Below, one piece after another: positions 49,701 through 61,700 of a stretch of DNA of 64,000 nt (positions within the stretch are counted from its first letter, which is position 1; each line of letters starts with the position of its first letter). The stretch is from the NCBI RefSeq assembly GCF_002078875.1, contig NC_034421.1:9320256-9384255 (forward strand), in the 5' to 3' direction. The notes under the pieces were generated by a model. The model was not told where the DNA came from. It saw nothing but the letters and a program-made list of their open reading frames with translations, and did no database searches. This DNA is from Numida meleagris (Eukaryota > Chordata > Aves > Galliformes > Numididae). Both the position numbers and the translations under genes were made by a program.

Positions 49701-52700
49701 GAACAGTAAAGTTATCAAATATTTGGTTTTGTCCAGTATTAATACTGTTTTAGTGCAAAAGTAAAGAGACTAAAGACCACAGGCGAAAAGACACAGAACA
49801 GGTGAAAAGGCAGGCGGCCCAAGCTGCCTGACTACAGAAATGCAATAGCTACTAAGATAAAGAAATCAAACAAAAAATTGATTTTTCAGAGCAACTTCCC
49901 ATTTCAGATCTGAAAAGAAACTAAAGGCAAAGCATTACTGTCAAAGCTTATCAAGTATCAGAAAAGAACATTCATAATTTATTAGGCAACAGTTATGGGA
50001 ACCTTTTGGCTTTACACTAGTCAAAATACACCTCATTTACACTACTGTTTCCAGTTTAAGGCTGCTGAAGGACCATATGCTACAGTTACCATAAATGACT
50101 AAAAAAAAAAGTGCGATTAAATACATTTCCAGTGATCTGATCTGAGAATGTAGTATCATATCTGAGATTATTAACAGAAATGCTGCAAAATGAGGCTTCC
50201 AACCAGTCTGGATGCTATACACCTCCAAGATTCTGGATCCTAGACGCAACTCTCTTGGTTCCCTCCAAGGAAAATACAAGTTTTTAGGAAATACTGCCTA
50301 GGAAGGAGAGTTCAAAGACTTCAACTGCAGCAAAATAAATTTAAACTATGTGAAAATACTGCATGAACACAACCATTTCCAGGAAAGATGTTACCTGAAG
50401 CCTTCAGGAGCATGACAGCTACTTTTAAGAGATGGTCTAAGCAAATCTGGCTTCCCTCACAGCCTAAAGTGATTTCATGATTTATAGTCAGCACAACTCT
50501 ACAAATCCTCTGCAGAGACTGGGAAAGTCCTACAGAAAATATTTAGCACACTGTATGCATATAGCTGGCAGCCCAAGATGAGCTTGAGCTCCAGCTGGCA
50601 GGTTGGAGACAGTTAACGCATAGCCTCCCTGCTAGACAAAAAAAACAACAAAAAAAACCATTTTTAAAAGGCACGTAGCCTTTTTGGTAAGATATGCTGC
50701 TTCCCTAATTACTGTGCCAGACTAACTGCAGTGAACTGCAGTGAAAAGCTCTGCAATTTGACCAAATGGTTTTATGGAGTACATCGTCCTTGAATGAGCT
50801 ACAGCACACTTCCAGGGAATTTAAGAAGCAATTACAAACTTTACCTTAGTCCTTTGACTGATCTGCACCATACTCTCTCGCTAAATGTTTTTTGACAATC
50901 TGTTTTGACTCAAAATTATCTCTAAATCAGCAGAATGCATGTCTCACAGGTAGGGCAACAGAATCAATTTTTCTTCTTTATTTCAAATGCACAGGTATGC
51001 ATATACAAGTGAGTGTATATACATATATACATATATACATATGTACATATATACTCAAATAGCTTGTATTCTGCAAAAACTGCTTCCAGTTAATTTAAGA
51101 ACACAATTTTTTCAGTAGAAGCTGATTCATTATTTCACTTCATCCTCTGGAAGAGAGTCAACATTACAACAAATGTCTAACTCATCAGAAACAGGAAACT
51201 GAGTTAATCTCATACTACTAATCCTTTAGCAATTCAACACTGATGCATGTTCAGACAACTTTTTTTTTTTTTAACTTAACAACTAATAACTGAAAAACGT
51301 TATGAACACTATAATGTACTGTTCCTTTTTTATTTTCAGGAAAGTTTTTTTGGGAATTTGTAATGGAAGTTTCAGAACTAGAACTAAAACCTTCAGATAG
51401 GAAAAAGATTTCAAGGTTTGTGTAAGCGTAAAGTCTGAGTCAAAAGCTGACATTTAAGAAGCAAAAATTCATACCCTTTAGACTTTTTTTTTCTTAAAGG
51501 ACAGATTAAAAAAACCTGCTTCTGACAACATTGTTTGCTGTAATGGTAGCAAATTATATGAGCACTCTACACATTGCTCAACCATTTTGTTATTAAGTAT
51601 GTAAGCAAATTCCCATCTGTAATGAAAAAGCTGGGTGTATTATAAAAAGAAGGACCAAAAGGGATCAATTTGGGAAGCTGAAGGACTACTTACTCAAGTC
51701 GAGAACATCATCTGTTTTTATCAGATCTTCCTCCCTTGTCAGTGGTAACTGAGTTTCTGGCTCGCCTCGCAAGTGCAATGATAACGAACGAAGCATAAAG
51801 AAAACTCTGATCGCCTTGAGAAATTAAAAAGACAATTAAAATATTGCTGCACTCAGTACTATATATTTTAGCAGAATCTTACAAACATACCCACTGATAC
51901 AACCCTTGAGTTTGTTGCCATGCAGTATGTCTACTTTTTAAATGAATAAAAAACAATGCAATTTAAAAGACAATTAAAAACGTACATAGAAGAAGTCAAG
52001 GCATGTTACTTATTTTTAGAAGCAACAAAGCTTTTACTCACTGCCACACTTACGTACAGTGACAGGCAAATCGTCACATGTGCGGCTTAAGCAAAGACTA
52101 AAGTTTTGCCTTTTAAAAAAAATCATTTCAAAACTGGTTTTATTTACAAGATCTGCTCTAGACAAGCAATCCGTCTTCACAGACACTGACATTTTGAATT
52201 TAAAACAGCAAAGTAATTAGACTCAGTCAAGTTACAACGCCCAACAAGTTTGAAAGAAAACAGTGGGGATTCCCAAGTTTTAATTTGCAGTGCTCATACA
52301 CACCAACCACTTGTAAGAGAGCATTCTCAGAAAACTTCTATGTTCCCAGAAGGTCTACATCAGGGCAAAGCATTCTGAAAGCCACACTAGCCCCAAGGAG
52401 CTTTCAACAACTACTCTGTGAAATGGATATTCTTGTTTTGATTTATAAATTAATGACATACGGTATGCAAAAACTAGATAAAGCAGCAAAGAACGATCGT
52501 GATTCTATTAAGACAGTTTCCGAAAGGCACCTCTTCTACTACAAGAACTGTTTTTTCAGTATAACAAAATAATTGTTTAATGCTACAGTTGTTAGGTGCT
52601 GTTTTTCTCTTCTTTTTAAAAAAAGAACTTCCTACATAGGAATCCCGTGGCACACAGTAAAGTGGCTGCTGCCTTACAGTAAGAGCACTGAATTCATGAA

Positions 52701-55700
52701 TGGCTGCAGTGCCTGAGAACTTGCATCTTGCAGCAAGCATTACAAAAACCTGCCTAAACTGCTTCGAGGCAAAACTCTTCACCCCCTTGTATTTTTAAAA
52801 GCAACACAGCTGTGGATCCTGTGAGCCAGAAGCAAGTTTGGCCAGCTGTCATACTGGCAGTGCTTTCAGAAACTTCTGGCAGAACAGAAGATGAGAGAGG
52901 GAAGTCATGTATCTGACTTATGACATGACAACAGATGAATGTGATATGCTGTTGAAATCTAGTAGGGGAACATGATTGTTTTGGAGCAAAGACTATATCT
53001 AGTAAAAAATAAATGAACGCTATCTGATGACTAAGGGCAGTCACTTTATAATAGGAAATAATCTCTCCCATTTGGGGAGGCTGCATTCAGTGGTACTGTG
53101 AATTTACTGAAATTAAACAGGATTAATATAACATAGTTTTACTACCAGATGCTTCAAGAACAATTAATGGTACTGAGATTACAAGTTTCCATATTCCATC
53201 AAAAACAGCATCATCCTTACATTTTTGTTAACCCTAAAGTCATAGCCACCACAGCTTTTTATCTTTTAAAACAACTTAATTCAGAGGGCAGCCCTCACTC
53301 AGCCTTTCACTCACTTTCCCCACAACTCTTACCCTCCTACACAGTGTTAATTATCCTCACACGCATTCCCATAGAGCTACAGTCACTCATCTCAAACATA
53401 TAATTGTATTTACTATAGAACAATCCACTGGAGAAGAAAATTAGGAGTTAGCCTTAGCGAGAATGAAAGAATACAAGAACGCCAGATGAAAAAGCAACTA
53501 CAATGTGATTCTTAAAACAGTTATGGCCCTGAATCTGCTAGCACTATCAATATAAACCAGAAAGCATGAGATCTGACTTCGTAACTAACTTTATTAGATC
53601 TCAGTGTGGCAGCAGAACAGTTCAGAGGCCTATAATTTTTTTTTCCAACTGAACTCTGTTTTCAGTCAGGCAGAAACAAATATGAAGAGCTATCTACGAT
53701 AAACTATAATGCACAGTAAGGTAAATGTTGTGCTGATTCTTTCATTTAAATATGCATACCATATGCAAAAGAGTACCAATGCACGGGGAGACATATCAAT
53801 ACCTCATTATATTCCCATAACATAACATCCACAGAGGTAGTTCAAAAACCTTCTCTCAAAAGTCTCTGCTTGCTGTGTACTCCAAGATGCAGAGTTCAGC
53901 ACACACACTGTTCACTATTTCCCAAGCAGGCATATAAATGTGTTTGCATTAGTGTAGGTAAGCAGTACTGTCTGAAGGACTATAGAAGTCAGAAGCAAGA
54001 AATGCAGCTCTCCTCCTAAAGAGCTGTTAAAAGGAAAATAGTTGCCACTTACAGGGACTTTCTACAGAAAAAAAAAAAAAAAAGAAGTGAAAATATAATA
54101 AGATCTGATTTCCACGCTGAGAGCTCACGATATGATCAAAGTGTGGGACTTTTCACTCGCTAACAATACAAGGCTTGACAAATTTTTTGGAATCATGCCA
54201 CAGGATGCTCAGAATTGAATCACTATCCATTTGAAACTGTCAGCAAAAAAGCATTCTAGTAGGTTAAGCACCAGCAGCTTGTCACAAGATGCTCCAGAAA
54301 TTCAGCTTACTGGCATTGCAATTCAGCAGCGGTAGGAGAGATAAAGCAAAAGCTTAACAAGAAGTAGCTGGAATAGGAATTCTGAGAAATTCTGGGAAGG
54401 AGTACCAACAAGAAAGAACAATTCTGGGAAATTCTGCTGACAAAAAGAAAGGCTCTTCCACTGCAAATAATTTACAGGAATATTTATTTTTTGAATTTCC
54501 ACTAATTAAAATTTATTCTTATTTATTACATTAAAAATATGCAGTAGTTTCCATCAGAAAGCATTTCTAGGTACCATTCTATTTAATACCTCACAGAAAG
54601 TATTCTAAGAAAACATCCCCGCTTTCTAAGAATACTTTTCAATATAATTTACTGTACTTTATCAAAATAGTTGCTGTGGTAACAACAGTTACATAGCTTA
54701 TAAATAGTATTGAAAGAAAAATTGTTTAGAATATTACTGGAAATCTGTTTTTTTCTGCAACAGTACTTGAATATTCTTCTGCATACATTTACAGAAATGC
54801 AAAACTCCTCATAGAACAGCACTTTCCAAACAGCACTGTTGTGCAGCAATGCGCTGTTAAGAAAGATCAGCACTATGGAAGGCTTACAGGACACTGCCAG
54901 ATGCAGGCCAAAACTGATTACTGCAAGAAAATAGATAGTGATGTGGTTATTTGTGTCAGTATCACCTCTGACACCACAAATGGTGTCAGTCAAAATATGA
55001 AGTATTTCGCTATCTTTCTCCTCATTCTCAAGACCTCTATACTGAATGACTCTGGGCAAGATGAACGTTCCCAAATAGAATTGTATGTTTTGCTATGTCA
55101 AGAAACACAACCACTGGAAGTCTGGATTGCTTCACACTAAAAGAATATAATCAAAGACTGAGATATCAGATCATGAAGGATTGAATAATATATTAATGAA
55201 TGCCATCAAATGTCTCATTATGTAAATTTCTTTACTAGCATCTAAAAATGAAACTCCCAACACTAGAATGTCTTGAAGAGATTAGGTACAAGAAACGAGA
55301 GAAAAGGCTTTTCCACTGGGACAGGTAAATACTATATGTTCTACGCAGGTCTGTCGTTAAGTTTTTATGATTTTATGGATGAAGCTTCCAATCAAGGAAT
55401 GTTCAAGGTAAAACACCTGTACTTCTAAAATTTTTCAAAGCCTTTGGCATGAATATGTCATGAATGAAAGAAAAAAGGCTTTCCTTACTCTTCGTGTTCT
55501 TTCCACATCTCCACAAGGCAATCTTTTCACAAAATCAATGCCAGTCAGTGGTGTTCCTGTTGGAGGCAACAGAATTGAGGCATCCATCATCAAGTACTCC
55601 ACATTCATGGGCTTAATCTGTAAAAATATTTTAACACTGATTATTATACAGAAAGTCAAAGTTTGCATTTTTACTTCCAAATACAATTCATGATCACACA

Positions 55701-58700
55701 GAGTGAGAGGAAGGGGTTGTTACAGAGTTCTGAGAATTTTTGATGCCATCCATGTTATTTTAAGCTCCTTACTTGCAATCTCCATTTCAAATTTTAAATC
55801 TGTTCTTTGTTCCCTAATACACTGTTGAAGTTTCCACATTGAAAAACCACAGCAAAAATCCCCTGAGAGATTAGAGTAGAAAAGCCATTTCAAGAGTACT
55901 AAAAAGCAAGGTCTGACATGTTTGATTGCAAGTTTTGGCTCAAATCTGTAACTATTTCAATAGCAAAAAGAAAAAAAGTTTCTCATAGCTCCTTCTCCCC
56001 TGAAAAAAAAAATACTCTCTAGTGTCTAACAGTGCAATAGCTTGGAGACTCCACATTTCCTTCCATCTTGCCACTAACAATCTCTGCCTTACACAATTGC
56101 ATGCTTTCATGGTTAAATGTTTGAAACATCTATACTTCTGTAATTTTGGGCAATTTCACCTGATGTCTGTTATACACATACAGGAGACGTAAGCTTCTTT
56201 TTGCTAGAAAAACAGACGGAATCACTAGAAATCTGCTTCCCAGAGCTTCTATGATATCCAGTGCAGAAGAAAAGTGCTTTTATGTTGGCGTTCTAAAGCA
56301 GTCAGTAGGATCTGGAAGCATTTCTGCTCACTTTGCTATGATCAAGTACCGTAACAGCAGCAGACTAAAACAAGATCCAGAATTTTCACAGCACAGACTT
56401 GAACTGCTGCCTTCCACACACGCAAACTCAAAAATAGTCTCTATCCAATCATTCTCATCTCAGAAGATTCATCTTCAGTGTTTAAAGCACTGGATTAACA
56501 AATCAATGTGTAGAAAAACACAGAAATCCAAATATATGAGACAAATGAGAACACAGAACTAAAATTTCTAACAAGTAAATGAGTATAACTATTTGTGATG
56601 CAATTCACATGACTGTATAGTCATTTAAACAATGTTTTACTTCATAAAGGTGAAGAACATGAAAAATCTCCCCGCTGAAAACAAAAATGCAACTTTTTCC
56701 TTTGTCATTCGGGCAAGGTAATTATGCTTCTGTTTCATAGAGGCTCCACACCATGTTATTTGCATACTTAACCAGTAAGACTACAACAGCAACACTCAAC
56801 ACTTCAATTTGCTCTGCATACCATTTTCTAACTGGGCAAATAAATACGCTTTAAGGAAAACTAAGTAAAACTTCCAAGGTGTAGCTCTGTCTTTTAAGGT
56901 AAATGATAAAAAAAAAAATCTGCAGTTTCAGAAACTGAGGTACTTGCACAACAGAAAAACCTACATGCAGACTAACTTGTAACATGACAATAGTGCTAAC
57001 TTTCGTGCCAGTTTTCAAACTAGAAGCACATCAACACTGAACTACTAAAAAAAAAGATACTGATTAAATACTTCTATTCTTTAAGCTAGTAAGGTACTGC
57101 AGGATGCTTCTCATATTAAAAGAGCTGTTGCAATCCACCAACCATAGATTGTGCGTTTACAAAAAGACAAAATGACTGCTAATGAAATCCCTATAGCAAT
57201 GTTGCTAGGAAAAAAAGATCACTTTATGTGACAACTCAGTTCTTATCCAAACACTTACCTAAGAATTTAAACTTATTTTTTAAAAACATTAACAGCTTAA
57301 ATATTAACTGAGATTCAAGTTAGTAGTTTACTAAAAAGTCCACAGCAGTACTCCACAATTGGTGCTGTGGTGCCAGCAGTGCTTCTCCTTGACAGGACAA
57401 AGTCCCCTGTCCTCAGCTGGTAAGTAAAGTGGCTCCACTTAGACTTGAAACCTTGCAGGGCTTCAAAGAGACACAGGAAGATTATGACTTTGTTTATTAA
57501 CTGAGGAAAAAAATTTAAAAAAAAATAAAAAATCAATCTAATGTCTCATTCCCTAGGATGAAGAAATTTTTGTATACCTGCTTTCAGAAACTGATGGTGT
57601 TTTTTATTTAATAAAGAGCTGTGAAGTTTCACACAAATGGTTTATGAAAGTGTAAACAATTCCTGAGAGAAACAAAACCATTTTGCTAGATGTAATAGAT
57701 ACATTCAACTTTTTTCAATAAATACTTGTTCCTGTCTTGCATCTGGTATGGAAGATTCTGGGGGGGACTTAGACAGGTGTCACTTACTGTCATACTCCGA
57801 TATTCATCTTCAAACATATCCAGAAAAATTTCTTCTCCCTTTTAAAAAGAAAAAGAATATGAACATATCAAACATGAACACATCATGAATCCACAAACAT
57901 GGCTAAGGAGACGTGTTTGTTTTTAATTGTGTAGAGGGTGTAGGTGGCAAGGGGTGACTTCTGCAAGGAGGAACTGGGGATGACCACAGCCAGTGCTCTG
58001 ACAGCCCCACAGCAAAAGAGATTTAAGGAAGAGCAAAATGCTGTCCAGGAGCAAGGGAGAGGAAAAAAGGTAGGGGTGGGAAAAGGGAGAGAAACAGCCC
58101 TGCAACATCAAGGTCAGAGGAGGAAAGGAGATGCTTCTGACACAGGAGCAGATTCCCATCCATAGCCCATGGAGAACAAACTGGAGCAGCCGGCCATGCT
58201 GCAGCACAGCAGGTAGCTATGCCCTGAAGAAACCATTTTGTGGGAAGTCTGTGCTGTGGCAGATGCTTTTTTCCCCCCCTCTAAGGACTGTAGCCCACAG
58301 AGAGAACCCACATTAGAGCAGAGGAATAGTGTGTGGAGGAAGCAGAAGCAGCAGGGCAGAACTACTACAGATCAACAGCCTCCATGTCCCATTCCTTCTG
58401 TGCCATTCAGTGGAGGGCAAGAGTTAGAGGATTTAATTAGCAAGAAGTTCAGTTTTCCCCAAGTTGAATTTGCTTTGCCGATGATGGTAATTATTAAACA
58501 ATCTCTCTATCTTTGTATCAACCCATGTGTTTTTTTTTCATCTCGTTTTCTCCCTGGTCTGCTGTGAAGGGGCAGTGCAAGAGCAGGTGGGTGGGTGTCT
58601 GGCAGCTGGCCGAGGTCAATGCACCACAAATTACTTTTATACTTTTAAACTCTTTTTTTTTTTTACTTGCTGGAAATTAAAAATAAACCTGCACCTTCTT

Positions 58701-61700
58701 CCTCAGGAGAATTCAAACACAAATTGGAAGAGAATTTAGACACTTCTTAGTTAGAAGATGTACTGGCCCATATATAGAAGTTCATGCCTAGGGCTCATTG
58801 TTTACAACAAAAAAAAAAAGCAAAAAGCTGTAGAGGTCTCAAAACAAGATTAAATAAAATTTCAGATCATCATTTCAGATGAGATGCAAACAAAAAGTAA
58901 TGCCAAAAAGAGCCATCTTCCATATTAGTGCTGTTAGTAAAATCCAAGAAACTTTCTAATGGCATGGCTCTGCTCCAGGACACACACAGCAGCTGCAACA
59001 AAAGCATGACTACTCATTTGACTTCCAATGCAGAACCCATGAGACTTCTTGGATCCCTCTTGTGAAGTACATCAATGGGCTATGGGAAATGTAGGAAAGG
59101 AAAGAAACCATCTAATGAAACACTTCCTTCTCTATAACAAATATGCAGTGCTTTCTTGGGGAATGAGACTGGCCTCCAGAATTTATTTTAAATCCACATG
59201 TAAGGATAGTTTTCTTACAGCCCTCTGCACATATACCTTATAGAAACGGCGAAGGAGATGAACGCTTTCTTCTCTGGCACCCTGTAAGAGAGAAAAACAA
59301 CTGTTTCAGGGAGTAAAAACATCATTTAATCAAAAGTCACATCAAAAAAATGCACCCAGAACCTCTTACAGAGAAAACTACTAATGTCCCCACACACACA
59401 GCCTGCAGCTCAGAATCTGACATAGCACAGTTCCAGCACTTACAAAAATACAGCTCAGCTGAGCTTGTTTGTTTCAAAAGTACTTCTCTTGGCATTGCTG
59501 AGATGGTTAACATACAATCTTCAGAGAGAAAAATGAAACTACCTTTTCAGAGTTAACTAGCAAGGTAACAGCAGACCCGAGAATTGAATACAGAGTATTG
59601 CTTCTTTCACTGCATGGAATCACCAATAGAAGATGCTCTAGAGGCTCTAATTTTACATTAAGCTTCTTACAATCAAAAATGAAACATCTGTGCAACTATA
59701 CAACAAGATGCAAACACGAGTAATGCTGGAACTGGTAATCTGAAAGAAAAATACTAACCTCAAGGCATGCAAGGTGAACATCTTTTATTATGCTGCCATT
59801 TTTAGAAAACACAAGCTGCTTCAGCAACAGACAGCCAAGTTCTAGAGTTGCCAAACGGATTTTTCCATCTATGAAAAGAGAATTTCAATATAAAAAACAG
59901 TAGCATCTGTCATACGCACCCTGCCTGGCAAGAGTGGATGCTGACATGTAGTGCAGATGTCTGTGAGAACTGTAAGAGTTACTGAGAAGAAACAGAATCA
60001 TGCAACAAGAAGGCAATAAAGATGTACTTCATTACAAAAGCCATTGAAACCAAACATCTTGGTTAACTGGAAGCACAGGTTGAATTACACTGACATCAGA
60101 GGAGAATCACAGATGGCTGGCATGGATAAAGTTACAAGATGAAGTGATGTTTTGTATGCAGCATACTAATAAAACACAGGTCTTCCTCACATCCAAAGGA
60201 TTTAGGCAAAGCCTGGATGCAAAAATCCAGAGAGGTCAAAAGGAAAGAATATATTGAGAGTCTAGGCTTATAGTTTCAGTAGAATTACTAAAAAATTAGA
60301 AACACAAAATTTGAAAAAATATGACAAAAAAATGTGCAGACACAAAGGCCACCGAAGGACAGGGACAAGGTGCTCCGGGCACTGCAGCCCACGACAAAGA
60401 CATTTAATGAAGCACCTTGTCCCACTGCAGCCCATGGAGAACCACGTCAGAGCAGATATCTATACTACAGACCATGAACTACCCCATACCACAGCAGGAG
60501 GATATGGACTGAAGAAAGCTGCAGCCATTGTGAGCCCACACAGAAGACTTGTGTGCTAAACAAGCACTAGATTTCATTCTGCAGGCAATCAGAAACTTGA
60601 TGGTGCACCAGTTGCAGGGGAAACTGGTTCCACTCATTTACAGTTTTAACACAGGAAGTATAGGCAAGAGGAGCTGTGGCTTAAACAAAAATTGTGTTTC
60701 CATGGAAACACATCCTATCCCCTGTTTTACAGAAAAGTTGAAGTTAAGAAAAAAATGTTTTCTGCAAAAAAGTTCAGAACGGAAAAAAATCTGTAATTAA
60801 AAAAAAAAAACATGGGAAAGTTTGCTATTCACCTCCAGAAACAAAGGACAGCTATAAACAAATGGAGCCAGTTATTTCTTGTGTATGTTTTTGAAGATTA
60901 CTTCTCCACTGGAACTACTGCTACAAGCAAAGGTGCCACAGACCATATTTTCAGGATGAAATTGTACATTAAGCTGAAATCACTACACATCTCATCATTC
61001 CTTGCTTGATGTTTTGTTTATTCAAAAAAGTGGAAAGAAGGAAGGTTAGGAAAACAGATCCCTCTATAGTCCTGAGCACAGGAACAACTATTCAGCAGAA
61101 ATGCAGAGTTCCTGGTTACTCAACAACTGAGAAAAAACAGTACTTGGCTTTCACAGCCCATATTTACTTACTGCTCAACAGAGAGCATGTTAAACAGACA
61201 CTTTCATCTCATACACAAGAGGCTAAGTAGCTTTCCAGCTTGTGAAGAAAACAAATATTACAAATGTGATACCTGGCTGTGCAGCATAATTCATTATTCT
61301 GATGAGCCCTTCTGCAAGTACATGATTATATGAATTTCTCTCTTCAGCTTGTTGAGCAGGAAGTTGAATTCTCTCCAGCTTGACTGGGTCAATGCCTTTG
61401 CAGGGAAGAAAATGAAGTAAATTAGAAAACAGAACTATGCCTCATGGTAAGTATTTAATAGACTGCAGTAGTTCTCTTGAAAGAGTGTAATTAGCAATAC
61501 AAAGAAATTCAAAATCAACTTGCAAAGTTATCACAAGGAAAAGGAAGAACAACGAAAAGATTAAACACATTTGTGGATCTCTGAAAAAAACAACAACAAG
61601 ACTTAATGGGTGAAAGCACTCAAATCTCTAAGTAGTTGGTGACATCCAAACTACTTTTGGGGCATCTGAAATGCCTCAGAGAATTGCAATTTACAGTTTC

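Larger units (their letters stand above)
46441..51693 (-). other. CLEC16A: CLEC16A 5.3-kb intron (likely counterpart of human intron 19)
   Basis: It holds the CR1 fragment at 46525-46655, T15 at 46703, the ATATATAC minisatellite at 51016 and a 10-bp tandem repeat (aactgcagtg) at 50724-50743. No coding exon is seen. Counting back from a 24-exon human gene makes this the counterpart of intron 19, which in human carries autoimmunity-associated variants and regulatory activity. That equivalence depends on conserved exon number and is inference. Confidence 0.5.
55618..59236 (-). other. CLEC16A: CLEC16A introns flanking the 57.8-kb exon
   Basis: Intron 57839-59236 (1,398 bp) is largely occupied by the LTR-like element, leaving about 600 bp of unique sequence. 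Intron 55618-57787 (2,170 bp) holds A-rich runs near 57510-57535 and otherwise nothing I recognise. Open frames here, such as 56251-56562, have no homology and are considered chance. Confidence 0.75.

Noticed and set aside
54060..54090. Poly-pyrimidine plus AG resembling a splice acceptor on the minus strand
   Set aside because: The pyrimidine run is a homopolymer repeat and no CLEC16A-like coding sequence follows it.
54649..55074. 141-codon minus-strand open frame in a CLEC16A intron
   Set aside because: Sense strand, but no match to CLEC16A and no flanking splice phases consistent with an extra exon; hydrophobic AT-driven composition.
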